Shown piece by piece: positions 12,121 to 24,200 of a stretch of 64,000 nt of DNA (position 1 is the first letter of the stretch; the number at the start of each line of letters is the position of its first letter). The notes beneath the pieces were generated by a model. That model was given only the letters and a program-made list of their open reading frames with translations, was not told the DNA's origin and ran no database searches. The translations under genes and the position numbers were made by a program. Origin of the DNA: Vesta saturnalis (taxonomy: Eukaryota > Arthropoda > Insecta > Coleoptera > Lampyridae); the NCBI GenBank assembly GCA_036346205.1, contig JARFJB010000749.1:1392001-1456000 (forward strand). Reading direction: 5' to 3'.

Positions 12121-13884
12121 TTTTCCGATTGATATGTTAAAGCGGCATCTTCAGGAAAATGCAGCCAAAATTTAGCTGCTATTCAACCAGAGCTGGTGGT
12201 GTAGACAAGTGCTAATCAAATCCTTTGCCTCTATGTGGCATCCTAGGAGCGTTTCAAAAATATACATTTACTTACTTTTATTATGAAGGTATGTCTTCCA
12301 ATGTGGTTTATTATAAAAGCATTATGCAGCAAAAAACCTAGGTATTTGTGGAAGCTAATTATGTACTCCACATTTATGCCGGATCGCCTAAGAAAAACAA
12401 AGGATGTATACAATGGAATGGATATTTCTCACAAGTAGATAATTTGCTTCTGGCAACGTTATATAATGACAACTCACATTCGAAAATTAGGGTAATTAAT
12501 TGCTGCTAAGAGAAATATTAGTAAGGATCCGTTATTTGTTAGAATAATTTATATACCAGTAATAAATACGGAAGGAGGTGATTATACTGATATGATTCCT
12601 TGAGCTCGTAATACGGTTGAACATAAATGATTAGAGCCTCAAATTTTAAATTTTTTTTTCAGAGAGTGGAACACGCTAAGGGCATATCCAAAAAGAAATT
12701 TTGTGAAAATAACTTATCAACCTATATATTTTCACCGCATTGAACGCTTTTCGCCGATTTATCTAAATTTTTAAACTGAGAATTCGTATTCTTCTGAAAA
12801 TATTGATAGTTTTATCAAGTAGGTCTTAAATTCAAAGATGCCATATATCTCAAAACCGAAATAGACTGACGCTTATGAATACGACGTCGTTTGTTTTGAT
12901 AAAAAAAAGTAGCACAGTATTGCTTTACTCATAACTGACATTCTCTGAAAAACCATCAAAAATGATTATACCAAGCGTGAAAAAAATGGAGGGGAGGTAC
13001 AACCGGGCACGAGAAAGAAATGTATTGTTGTCGAACTATTGCACATAGGTACCCACCATAAGATAATGTGTGTATCCACGATAACTTAAAAATAGCTAAC
13101 CGGTTTTAATGAAACTATATTTAGTTACTTTTGAAATATCTCGTGTCTATCAAATTTTGGTTAAACTCTGTAGAGACGCTAAAGTACATTTTGTAAGTAC
13201 TTCGAAAACTGCTAACTTTATAGAAGAAAGCGAAGAGATCTTTTTAAAGATAATTAAATATTAAACAAGTTTTCTTAATGAAATTTTTTGTGGAGTTATA
13301 ACAAAAAAATAAAGTCGCTAAAATAATCTGTCTATATCGGAAAAACACTCAACTTATAACAAACACTGTGAGCACTTTTTTAAAGATAAGTCAATTTTAG
13401 ATAAGTTTTTCTTATAAAGTTTTGAAACGAAATAAGCGTTAAAAGTTAATTTAAACGTCTTATGTCAGCAGTCATGTCTAAACGGGAAACAATTAACTTT
13501 TAATATGGCCTTGATTTAAATAGAATTGGGTATTTTATATTAAAGTGAATGTTAAACCAAAGACTATGTATATTGTATTATATATAAAGAGAAGATAATT
13601 TAATAAAATAAATTTGCCAGGTAGGATGTATGTAATATTTGTGTATTTCTTTTTTTCAACACAAAAATTTCCATACGTGTAATTGATTACATGTGTTTTA
13701 TATTAATATAAGAAGAAATATGAATAAATATTCGTATTGCGCCTGATTAACTTTAGTTTCTATTTGCTGATATACAACAACATAGGCATAAGAAAGTTAT
13801 GTGCACATTAAATTTTCTGTATTAATGTACTCTTATACAACTTAAAAGCAATCATATTTATCTAAAAATAACTACAGTAAAATG
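12121..13884. other. non-coding spacer
   Basis: AT-rich sequence with many stops in all frames. No repeat, RNA gene or protein remnant was recognised. Confidence 0.4.
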
Positions 13885-14245
13885 ACCGAGCTAGTAGAAT
13901 AGTGGTTAAACGATCTGCTTAGCATTCGGGAGGTAATGGATTCGATTCCCGTTACCGTCTATCCTGTATGATGTTTTTCTAGGGGGGGTTTCCTCATACA
14001 CATGCAGCGGCATTGTATTTAGACGAATGGTGGGGTAGTCTCCCCCTCAGAGCCATAACTCCGTTCCTTCCGATTCTCTCCTGACAACACCCATCATACA
14101 TATAAATGTAATGTGTATGCTGGTAATCCATGACTGTGGCTGAAGGAGCTTGGAAAGCTCCAGCAGTCCGCCCTCCCCCTTGGGACGGGAATGAAATACG
14201 TTTTCTACAGTAAAATGCAAATTTATACCTTAGTACTCTGTACAC
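13885..14245 (+). mobile_element. tRNA-derived SINE (first family)
   Basis: The first 75 bases resemble a tRNA with internal pol III promoter boxes: an A-box-like segment at about 13892-13912 (TAGTAGAATAGTGGTTAA) and a B box GGATTCGATTCCC at about 13939-13951. The anticodon region is not a clean tRNA arm and no acceptor stem closes, so it is a SINE head. A GC-richer, non-coding body follows to about 14245. The 3' end is not sharply defined. Confidence 0.6.
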
Positions 14246-15349
14246 ACAATTATTACTTTGACTCTTATGTCAAATAAATAATTAAGGGAGGCATTTCTTA
14301 ATTCTTAAACATTTAATTTTGTAATCGTATAAAAATCTAATTGCAGTTACTCAACATACTTACAAATTGTTTCATCACACATGTTTGAACCAATTTCAAA
14401 ACATTTTTTAATGTATTATTGATTACATACTAGTCAGCTTTACACATAAATAAGGCAATAGCCAGGATTAATAATTTCACTTGGCAGCATCTATATTTTG
14501 TATAAATACTCGATTCTTTATTTTTCTAAATAGATTCAAATTTTGTTTTTCATACATAGTGCTTGTTCCAAGTCTAAGATTTGGCAGTTGAGACTGGCTG
14601 TCGCAAAAACTAACCCCTTAAACTCCTTAATCTTTCAATCCCAGAATTGGAAATACCCACCTATTATGTACAATAAAGAAATGCAAACTTACACGATTAT
14701 CATTCATAATTAAGATACTATTTGGGTGTATTCTTATTTATGTTTTTTTACAAATTTAAATGTTTTAACAACAATTACAATCGTCGTTCTCAGTAAATGA
14801 TAATTGTTTTGAAAAATTAAGGTGCCAAACAAATGTATCAACTATGAAAACTCAATGATGCCTGCTATAACACTTAGATAGTGGTATTAGAAAGTCAAAT
14901 GTGGAATCTAAATCTATTTTAGTAAAGATATAGCTAGCTTATTAATAACCTAAAGATTATTAATCAGAACACCCTCTACGGACAAAAGCTAACAGTGAAA
15001 ATGCTACAATCAGCAAATTTAACAAAATTTAATCAAGTTGTAATATAGCTGTTGAGTTATGGAAAACTAATGGTAAAAGCATTCAACAAAAACGACACCA
15101 GTTAAATATTTGGTAAAGTCATAATAAATCCAACAAAAAATATTCCATTCGTGCTTACTGGCTGTAATTGTTATAGTACATTAAAACAGAATGTGTACAT
15201 TCAATCTTATGTTAATTTTAACTATTCAATCATTGTAAAGCATTTACTTTGAGGTCTAAGAAAAACAAAAAAAATTAGAAATACGAAACTTAAAATTAAT
15301 GCCTTTTTTTAATTACAAAATACCAAAACCTATTTAATCGGAGATTTTC
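14246..15349. other. non-coding spacer with one dispersed repeat
   Basis: No genes are visible. About 14955-15010 carries the reverse complement of the repeat near 2310-2390, so at least two diverged copies lie in opposite orientation. Confidence 0.4.
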
Positions 15350-15665
15350 TTATTGCCTGGTGAAGCTATTTGGATATTTATGTATCTCAAATATATTCTT
15401 GTTGTAAACAAACATAATGAATTTGCCTTGATAAAATTTCATATTGATTGTCATGATTTAAATTATTTAAGGCATGCTCAGCTACTGCAGACCTCTAGCT
15501 GACTCAATCTACAAAATCTCATAATTCTTTCTACGTTTAGTATCAAAGCTACGTTTTGTATATTTTTCCAAGAGCAAGACAAATTACACATTCCAGAAGT
15601 TGTCAATGGATTTGAAACGTTCTTAAGTAATCTTTCTCTTAGGTTTAAAAACATTCCTAATGCCA
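15350..15665 (-). pseudogene. Penelope-like retroelement GIY-YIG C-terminal remnant
   Basis: Read on the minus strand with frame changes, this gives pieces in the order expected for the C-terminal GIY-YIG endonuclease region of a Penelope-like element. The pieces are GMCNLSCSWKNI, then in another frame YTKRSFDTKRRKNYE, then AVAEHALNNLNHDN, then IFEIHKYPNSFTRQ. The reverse transcriptase is not seen. The call rests on recalled motif patterns, so it is moderate. It is of interest because Penelope-like elements are carriers of hammerhead ribozymes like the one at 9145. Confidence 0.5.
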
Positions 15666-16197
15666 CGACTAATTATGATTTTTTATTTACGGAGTACGAT
15701 AAGTGTTATTGCTATTATATTATTATTATATTATTTTTAAATTAAAAAAAACATAAAAATGCCCGATTACAACCCTACAGATAAGTATCTATCTAGACTT
15801 CAGTAAAATTTGGAGTATAGTGGTTGGATACCAATATAAATAACATTAAAAGTGCATACTTAAGGTAAACAAACATGATGTTATATGGACCCATCGCCAC
15901 ACTATGTGAAGTGTTACAGAAATATTACTTGCAAAATATTATTCATAAATAAATTAATTTAACAAAACATTAAAAAATAATGAATCGCTTGTTTTGGTAT
16001 TAAATAGCCCCAATAAAGTGTGGTCTTGTTTTTTATCTATGGCGGATTGTTGTTCGAGTCGGCTGAATTTTTAAGTTCATTTTTATTACCCTTTCAATCA
16101 AATTTTTGTCATTAAACCAAATTTTTTTACCTACACATATACAGTGTATGGAGTTAAATATTATTGCTTTAATATTCTTATTGTGTATTGAATGTAG
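15666..16197. other. non-coding spacer
   Basis: Low-complexity AT-rich sequence. Nothing supportable was found. Confidence 0.4.
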
Positions 16198-16313
16198 ATT
16201 GTGTGTGTGTGTTGATGTGGGATGTTTGTGTGTGTGTGTATTATATTATATTATTTTGTGTGTTATATTTTTATGTGTGTGTGTGTGTGTGTGTTGTGTG
16301 TGTGTGTGTTTGT
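16198..16313. repeat. interrupted (GT)n microsatellite
   Basis: GT dinucleotides are interrupted by short AT and TTA tracts (for example ATTATATTATATTATTTTG near 16240). The plus-strand Cys/Val-rich frame over it is an artefact. Confidence 0.9.
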
Positions 16314-17009
16314 GGTACGGCGCTTGGTCTCTGAGTATTAGCTGGGCGGGTTGCTAGAAAATACTATTAATTTCTATGAAGGCGTTGTCATAAAACTATG
16401 TAATTATTTGAATCGAAATTAGCGGATATGAGTTTATTGAACTTTCTAAATATTGTCCTGGGGAAACAGTAGTTAAATAATAGCCTTGTGAAGACATGGT
16501 TTATTTTATTCCTTTTACTTATATTATCAGCAGCTATATACGGGTTGATATCCTTTCAACAGGACTTGACTTACGTATTGAATTTTATATTAACAAATTG
16601 AAAATCACTTTAACTGGGGCAAACGACACCTACGGATGATAAATCTACAACTTCAAATAAGTTTGCCAATTTACCCTTCCTTGCAAATACAACTAATAAT
16701 ATTGGTAAAATGTTACAAAAGCATAATACAAAAGTAACTTCCAAAAACAGTATCAAAATTCGAAATCTTCTAAATTCTGCTAAATACCATTACATACATA
16801 CGGTGTTCACGAAGTGAATTTGAAAACACCTGAATTCTGGCTAACTATAGAAAATGGTATACAAGGAAGATTCGAGAACCTATTGACATTCTGAAACAGC
16901 CTAACAACTTGAACAGAGATAATGGATATGAACTGTCCGGTACCTGCATTTCTATTTGCAAGAACTGAAACTGCACAGTGATTTAATTCTAATTCTCTGG
17001 TTACCTTGT
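16314..17009. other. non-coding spacer
   Basis: The frame on the minus strand at 17022-16807 lacks recognisable motifs. It may be decayed 3' sequence of the adjacent Tc1 element. Confidence 0.35.
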
Positions 17010-17788
17010 TAATATTTGTCATTTGGATGTTACCTTATCAACATTTGTCACTTTCATATTACGCCTGACGAAGGACAGAGTATCTGTCTTTTCATGTTCA
17101 GAGTATCAGCTGCTGCTGCTTGTTTGGGATTTTGAACTGCGGAATGTCTGGATCTTAATCGTTACCTACCTTCGAACATGTCCCAGACATGACAGATTCT
17201 GGTCTGCGGAACATGCAGGCCAATCCTTAACCTTACTTCCACGGTATTTAAAAAGTCAGATACGGCGAGTCAATTGAGAGTTGACATTGTCGTGCATCAG
17301 CAAAAAGTTTTCTCCGATTTGTTCGGCCTCCTGAACATGTCCCATCCCAGACCCTTACTGAACCTCCACCCAAGGAAGCAGTAGGAGTAAAATTAAACTG
17401 TTCACCTTGATCTCCTCGCGGCGATGTAATCTTTCCCTGCCATCGATGGAATTAACGCAAAAGCGGTTCTCATCTATGAAAAAACGTTCGCCCACTGGTC
17501 ATTTTCCCAATTTTCATACTACAGAACGAAGTGTAGTCTCGCCACTTCTTAATTGTGGTACTGTTGCGAAATGTTTGTAATGCTACAAATCGGTCATCTC
17601 TAGCCGTGGTTATCAATTTTCTACATTGGCCTTGACTCCTAATACTCCCCAGTTTGCCTCCATCGTCCTACATTGCGCTAAACCGTGGATTTTAATTTTC
17701 CGAACACATCGGCAACACAAGAGTAAGATCTACCATCTTCAATCAACGCTACGCCCCTAGCCACATCGGTACGATTCAAATTACCCAT
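17010..17788 (-). pseudogene. Tc1-like transposase remnant
   Basis: The minus strand starts with ATG at 17788 and reads MGNLNRTDVARGVALIEDGR, typical of the paired-like DNA-binding N-terminus of insect Tc1-family transposases. After several frame changes it reads NDQWANVFS, the segment just before the first catalytic Asp, at about 17500-17470. Near 17180 it reads HVWDMFEGR, which follows the catalytic DD34E Glu in the family. Much of the body has in-frame stops, so it is long dead. Family recognition is from motif memory. Confidence 0.65.
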
Positions 17789-17937
17789 GTTGGATTTTTA
17801 ACAATAAAAATTTTGAATGTGACTTATGCTTCACTTTGACAATAACCGATGACATAAACAAAACAGACTCCCTAGCAAGCCATTAGAATGCACTAACTTC
17901 AACAAAACCTTAATAACTGCACACAATGTTTACTTAT

Positions 17938-17972
17938 GTATAGAGTTCCTATATAGACAAGAGTACTGCAAT
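17938..17972 (+). repeat. P-element-like terminal motif, copy 1
   Basis: GTATAGAGTTCCTATATAGA and the following CAAGAG match the motif seen at 19778-19806 and, inverted, at 23452-23484. It lies about 120 bp upstream of a THAP start codon. No matching right terminus for this copy was found. Confidence 0.45.
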
Positions 17973-18087
17973 TGGTTTGGCCGTTACTTTGGAGTTAGAA
18001 TGGTGTTAAATGACCTCTTAGTTGTCAGTTGTGATAATTTTTCTGTGAACGAATTGAAGATTTATTTCAAGAGCTATCCAAAAAAAA

Positions 18088-18583
18088 ATGCCGGGTTGTT
18101 GTGTTCCTGAATGCAGGGATCGTAGCGAAGAGGGCTATCGATTATTTAGGTACCCACAGCCAAAAATGATGACCACAGAAGAAAAAATGTGGTTAAATTT
18201 CATTAACAGAAGGGAATTACCGGCAAGGGCTTCTATTTGTGAGGTAAGTAATATTGTTTTGGTATTAAAAATCGTAATATGGGTACTATTTCCATTATCT
18301 CTTGAGTGCCCAAGAATATTTTAGAAAATTCAAATTAGGCTTATTAAGTAATAAGATTCATTATGAAGACATTCCAAAATCATTTCTTTTGCACTGTGCT
18401 TTTAATGTAAGTATTTGTCATACTAATACTGGAGAAAAACTTGTAAATTTATTTTTTATAACCAGGTTTTTTTTTGCAATAAAAATATATAACAAGGAAG
18501 AGGGTAAAAAAATTAAACCTACCGAGTTTGTTAGAAGTAGCAAAAGTATTGCTATGCGTGCATTTGTAAAGAATATTAAATAA
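18088..18583 (+). pseudogene. THAP-domain gene fragment, probably from a P-like transposon
   Basis: The frame starting at ATG 18088 reads MPGCCVPECRDRSEEGYRLF, with the Cys-X4-Cys N-terminal zinc ligands of a THAP DNA-binding domain. The exon probably ends at 18243 at a GAG/GTAAGT donor. A second frame at 18302-18583 (MSAQEYFRKFKLG..., ending VRSSKSIAMRAFVKNIK) may be a later exon or the transposase C-terminus. AATAAA-like sequence follows at about 18600. The THAP core His and most of the transposase are absent. THAP domains occur in P-element transposases and host THAP proteins. The adjacent terminal motif favours a deleted P-like element. Confidence 0.55.
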
Positions 18584-18619
18584 GTTGCTTGTATTTTTGA
18601 AATAAAAAATAGCAAGCTG

Positions 18620-19500
18620 ACTTTGTATTTTAATACCTAATTATTAATTAAATTAAATAAGAAAAAATTGCATTTTTTTCGTAAATAAATCGCACAAAAT
18701 GTATTTTCCTGCGTTTTTGGATAACTCATTTGGGTACAGAGGTTATTCTCTTATTAAAGTTGGGAACACTTTTGATAATGTCGCAATAAGTTTGCTATTT
18801 TTTTTATACAAGTTACCAGAAAAAAAATTCATTACAAAAACTTAATTGTCAAATTTGACAGGTACCGGATAAGCATTGATTGCAACTATCTACATCATTC
18901 TTGCTTAAATTTAAAGTAAAGCTTGTCGAAATCAAACTTGAGCTAATTCAATTTAATTAAAAAAATTCCCATATGGCGCGAACTTTAATGGTGACACTAT
19001 CTAAAAAAAATTCTAATAAGAAGAAACTTTTCCATGCTAATACATAATGTAATTATATTATTGCCCCTGAAATAAAATTAGCTTGGCAAATTGGTTTCTC
19101 ATGGGATCACTTACTTCAGATTGTCTCTTTGATATAAAATGTAGATAATCTTATATTAAAATATTTTAAAATGACTTGATTTTATCAAAAAATATATATG
19201 GTTATTGTTACAGTTTAAAATATGTTCTTGATTATGTTATGTTTATAGGACCTTTTCCTCTTAAAGAATTGCCCCTTGAAGTTTTGCCATATACTTAATA
19301 ACCACCCTGTTTACTTACGTATATGTACGCCACTGGATAAAACTACTCTCAAGCATTATTTGAGATTTCAAACAATAACTGCTCGGGTGTATATCGATAA
19401 TTTAACTTGAAATGAACAAAACTGGTTTGTTATATGTATGGCCTAATTACCATTTTAAAAAGTTTACTTAATTTTACTTTTAAAAGGAAAACAATTGAGC
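18620..19500. other. non-coding spacer within the THAP cluster
   Basis: AT-rich sequence. No right-hand terminus matching the motif at 17938 was found here. Confidence 0.35.
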
Positions 19501-19505
19501 TTTTG

Positions 19506-19595
19506 TGCCTACGTGTCCTTGGTAACATTTTGATTTTTTCCTGGCACTTTTTTCTCACTGCGACTTTTGCAGCCGTACTCTGAACAATCCGCCAT
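19506..19595 (-). pseudogene. THAP N-terminal fragment, second copy
   Basis: ATG at 19595 on the minus strand gives MADCSEYGCKSRSEKKVPG and stops at 19506-19508. Cys-X4-Cys followed by a basic RSE segment matches the N-terminus of the other two THAP fragments here. Only about 29 codons remain. Confidence 0.5.
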
Positions 19596-19982
19596 GCTGT
19601 ACACTAAAATATATTAAAGTCAAAATACTAAAATCACTCAAAAAAAAAACAGAAAATTCGTTTGATGTCACCACGACTGTTTGTACACAAGTAATGGCGG
19701 CCGATCGATATTGAGACTCACACAAGGGTCATTGACAGCTATGCGCGGTACGAGTCCCCTCTCTTTCCTTTCTCAGACATGTATAGACTCCTATATACAA
19801 GAGAGTATAAACAGAGTTATATGTGTGAATATGAATGTTTCAGTGTTAGCAATTAAATAACTGATTTTAAAATAAATATAGGTGCTATAATACAATTACT
19901 GCAAATTCTGAGATCGAAATTAATACATAGTATGCAACTGTTAATTTTGGTATCTAATATTAAATTTGTATAGGTATAGGTA

Positions 19983-22875
19983 GGGGAGGATGTGGAGGGA
20001 TGGGACATTTTTACATTTAATTTTTTATTTTTTTTTTTACTTTGTATAGACAGTAAAAAACAGAGATTTTTGAAGCTGTCACAGTTTTACGATTAATATA
20101 CTGTAAAAAAGCTCATGAATCCCTCTCTTCTTGAGAATCACATGGAATTTCTTGTCAGCATGTCGTATGTCTCATCCCTTCTTCTATGCAGGTAGGAAGG
20201 GACATCACAGCAGGAGGAATGGGACAGGCTTTCAGAAACGCTTTAAATACAAAAAAGAACATTGGCAAATCCCATGTACGTTTGATTATATTTTATTTTG
20301 ATAAATTAAGTTAGATTTTTAATTCATCATTGATACAAATGAATTACAACACACTAACTTTAAATACTAGGCCTACTACAAATTATTCAAGATATTAACA
20401 ACACTTATGAAAAAATGCTATATGAAGTAAGGTCTATCTCAAAGTAGAGCATGTCCTTAAATCTTGTTCTTGAATCTACAAGAGCTTTTGGTAAACGAGC
20501 TACAATGTCTTTCTGGTACATAAGCTTCTTCGCTTGTAATGGCAAAACGAGAGGTGAGGCCTTGCTTTTTTAAAAATGTGACATCATAGCCAATTTTTTT
20601 TACTTTTTTTATTTTGCAAATATAATTTTGAGCTGTACCATTTTTTCGCCGTGTATTTTTGCAACTACATAACAACCTTCTGTAATAGGTTCCTCGTCTT
20701 CACAACTTTCATCCAAGTCAGCCCAACCAGAAGATTCAGAATTATGAAGTGACATATCATCATCCTCACTGCTTCTTCCATTTCTAACAACTTTTGACTG
20801 ATTTTGTCTTTTCAGTTTCTTTTAACTTAGATTTATTTTCCACTTTGTTTTTTTTTCATTTCTTCTGCTGCCAGTTCTGGCTCCCTCTTCTCTTCTGTCA
20901 TTGTTTCAATTTGTTTCTTGACAGGCGCACTTGTCAAAATTTGTGTTTTTCCTGGCTTGCTTCCTTTCCTGCTGTTTTGACGAGGTTTAGCTTTAGGATA
21001 GGGAGACACATCTTCTGGCAGTGGGCCTAGATATTTTGTATTAGGATTTCCAGTATTAGATATAGATGGTAACAAGCTGGTTTCTAGGGCCTGAAGGGAG
21101 TCTGGAGAGGGAGGCGGAATGTTTTCAGTTGCATTGTTTAATTGATTAGTCATAATTGAAATTGAAGCAGCAGCAGAAACTTCTTGCTCCAGAGGTCTGT
21201 CTGTGACAGTAGCTGGTCTCAAATCAACGTCAGTGAATACCTGACTAATAAATGGGCAGATGCCAGTTCTTTCAAAGCCAGAAACTGCATTTTGTCTGGC
21301 AAAAGATTTATTGGTAAGTTATCACAGCCAACTGTGGGATATGGTAAATGTTGATAGGTTTTCCTGCATTTTCAGGTCTTGTCATAAAAGTCGTAGCTAG
21401 CTTTCAAAGGGGAATATACAAATACGTCTAATGGTTGTAGGCGATGGCTGCAGTGTGGGGAAAACTTAGAAGCACAACACCATTGTCATTTGCTTCCTGT
21501 ATCACGTTAACATTGATGTGAGCTTCATGGTTATCGAGGAGCAACAAAACTGGTTTATCTTTACAACATTTCACATGTTTGATGAAATGTTTCAGAACTT
21601 TAAGAATATTTTCATTTGTCATCCACCCAGAGGAATGCGCTAATCCTTAAACTGCCCGGTGGATATCCATTGAACTTTTCCTCCTTGAAAGTTTTCAAAG
21701 AGGAAATAAATTCTGGGGGGACTGTATTTCCCAAAGCGTTTATAAAATCACAAATTGTAACTACCTTTCCTCTTTCACCTGATGCTATTTGTCCCACTTG
21801 TTTAGAACCTTTCGCAGCTATAATTTTTGGTTGGGCATGCACTGCGGTTACACCAGTTTCATCCACATTCCAAATATCTTCTAGGTGGAAACCAAACTGC
21901 TTATATACCTTTCTAAGGTTATCGTAGAGATTATCCAGTTTTGTCTGATTAAAGCAAGCAGCTATACCTAGACTAGTACTCTCAGGTTTTCTCAAAGAGA
22001 GTTTTCTGTCTTGACATAAAACCAACAAGCCATTCTCTTCCAGACATCTTATCAATGTGCCAGGCCTCAGGAATATTTTCGCGTTCTACAGCTACTGCAT
22101 ACTGGTAAGCAACTTTCCTTGCTTGCTCGTTTGTTAAACCATAGAATATTTCTGAAGATCTAACAAAATAATTTTCCAAAAGCATTTCCTGTTCTTCATT
22201 AAAAACTTGTTTAGGTGCAAAATTTCTATAAGATTGGAAGTCATCTATGGTATTAAAACTTTTTCTTTTTTTCCAATAACGCTGCTGAGATGACTTGGAA
22301 AGTTCCTGGAGAATTGCCACTTCCCTTATTGACACGTTCAATTTCTTCTAATGCAGCTTTAATTTGGACATCTGTTTTCTTACTCTTTCAGTTTTTTTTT
22401 TACAAAACCAACCCATTTTACTGTGAAAAGGAGGCAAAATATATTTAATAATTTATCTACCTATATGCAGGATGTATGTGACACAAAATTTATTATTTAA
22501 ATACTGCCCCATCCTTCCTGCATGCACATGACCCAAACCACCTGCAATATACCCACTGGACAATTTGGACTATAAAATTCTAACCAACAAAGCCATGCTT
22601 GTATATAGTTGTTTATAGTTGTATAGTTGTATATAGTTGCTAAATATCTTTACTGCTTAAACACTAACTTAAAAATAGACAAAATATTCATAAATACTTA
22701 CCAAATTGGAAAAAATCTCACTGCTTAATAAAGAGCTACTTCACATACACCATTACTTCAAAGATGATGAACAATCAGTACCGCCAATTTTTGAAATCAA
22801 ATTGGCGGGAATTTTGAATGTAGTTTGCTTGTTAATTTGAATACCTCCTGTGCCCCATCCCTCCACACTGTCCCC
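19983..22875 (-). mobile_element. pogo/Tigger-like DNA transposon, complete ends
   Basis: The left terminus GGGGAGGATGTGGAGGGATG (19983) and the right terminus (inward GGGGACAGTGTGGAGGGATG, from 22875) are imperfect inverted repeats. Each is flanked by TA (19981-19982 and 22876-22877), the target duplication of the Tc1/mariner/pogo superfamily. The transposase runs on the minus strand inside. Length is about 2.9 kb. It is inserted in a P-like remnant. Confidence 0.8.
20450..22416 (-). pseudogene. pogo/Tigger-like (DDE_1, CENP-B type) transposase
   Basis: Starting near 22416, the minus strand encodes an N-terminal helix-turn-helix (SIREVAILQELSKSSQQRYW), a CENP-B-type binding region (about 22200-22040, ending WLVGFMSR) and a DDE core. 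In the core, IWNVDETG (about 21885) holds the first Asp, and LLLLDNHEAH (about 21540) holds the second. After a frameshift near 21470 the frame reads HRLQPLDVFVYSPLK, with the third Asp. A hydrophilic C-terminus (21222-20833, with YLGPLPEDVSPYPKAKPR) and a last piece (about 20700-20450) follow. Frames change near 22340, 22000, 21620 and 21470. All three catalytic residues survive in the DNA but not in one frame. It is related to the jerky/tigger-derived proteins. Confidence 0.85.
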
Positions 22876-22955
22876 TATCTTATAAAAACGCCATTATTTA
22901 TTTATAATAATACATGGTTACAATATAAAAGTTCGTGCGCAACAGACACTTAAAT

Positions 22956-23141
22956 TTAAGGTCTCATAGTTTTACTACTATATACTTTTTCTTTTGCCAT
23001 TTTTCTTAACCTAAATAGAAAATATCTGCTAATGAGCTTCTTTCTCAAATTATGATGTCTTGCCTTATCTTTCGGGAAGCATTTCGTTACAAAACCTTTC
23101 TCACTTCTGTTTTTACAGTTTACTGCTGAACAACCCACCAT
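22956..23141 (-). pseudogene. THAP N-terminal fragment, third copy
   Basis: ATG at 23141 gives MVGCSAVNCKNRSEKGFVTK followed by CFPKDKARHH. This is a better THAP match than the other two copies: Cys-X4-Cys, then a Phe-Pro segment. The reading frame drifts after about 30 codons and stops at 22956. It reads inward from the right terminus of the P-like remnant, the expected orientation for a transposase first exon. Confidence 0.6.
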
Positions 23142-23484
23142 TATAATGAAAATACCTTCAAAATTGATAATAAGAAATACGATGAAGGAAATCTCATTTA
23201 CCTGGCGAATTTTACAATTTTAATTTTAGGTGATTAATATCAGTAGGATGAAAGTAATATTTGTTGTGGTAATCGGGTATTATCACAAAAACTTAATAAC
23301 TATGGAGTTTCTTAAAGAAAACGGCAATTCACAAAACAAAAGCACAAAATTACACAAATCTGTATAAGCAACTACACAAGGGCTAATGGCAGGCGCAAAC
23401 AAATTTCGACCTTATATCGACTGAACCAATCAAAAACGATCACTCTCATGTCTTTACTCTCTTGTATGTAGGACTCTAGACATG

Positions 23485-24200
23485 TACAATACAATGCGCC
23501 ATCTAGTGTTAATTAGAAATATTAATGTGATGCCAAACTTCTAGACCTAAAACATTGAGTTCCTGGAAAGTTAATTTTTCCGAAGGGAAGAAAAAATTAA
23601 AATTTGAATATTTATGCCCTCTTATTGGGTATAACACAATATTGCGGTCATCTTCTACCAGTTTTTGTTCACAAATTAGTGTATGGAAGTCAGAAATACG
23701 CTGAATGGTTTATAGAGGCGATATGGGGATTTTTTTATTATGCAGTTGGTAGACAGGGAAGTATATCATTTAAGCTTATGAGATCATTTATCACGAGTTG
23801 TAAGATATAACAAGATTAAAAAAAGAAACTTAGTTGCATAAAGCTCTCCTTAATGCCACAAATTCCAATTGAAATTATCCTATAATCCCTTTAAAATGTC
23901 TTGTGAAGTTGATTAAAAACTTATTAAACTCGAACTTAAAGGGGAAGGACAATTAGATTTACTTCTAACCAATCAACATGTTATAAGGAATAATGATTTA
24001 GAAAAACAAGAAATTGGTTACCATTCTAACAAAACATGTAACATGAATTTAAAAATATTGCAAATATTAAACAAGAAGGTAAATTTTATATAGTAAACCA
24101 AATTTCAACTGAAGTAGATCAAGCAGACCAAGTAACGCCATTAACACTCTAAATATTGTATACAGAGTTAGTATAAAGTATAGAACCCCCTGAGTATCTC
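23485..24200. other. non-coding spacer
   Basis: No motif supports the frame at 23604-23810. Nothing else was recognised. Confidence 0.35.

Larger units (their letters stand above)
19778..23484. mobile_element. P-like element remnant interrupted by a pogo-like element
   Basis: A left terminus CATGTATAGACTCCTATATA followed by CAAGAGAGTA (from 19778) is matched, inverted, at 23452-23484 (reading inward, CATGTCTAGAGTCCTACATA then CAAGAGAGTA). Beginning with CA and bounding a THAP start at 23141 fits a P-type element. Without the nested 2.9-kb insertion only about 0.8 kb remains, so this is a deletion derivative. No clean 8-bp target duplication is visible. Confidence 0.5.

Noticed and set aside
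13885..13960. Possible tRNA gene
   Set aside because: Box A and B are present, but no closing acceptor stem or clean anticodon arm; fits a SINE head.
23604..23810. 68-codon open frame
   Set aside because: No motif, and it starts at a rare-start codon in spacer DNA.
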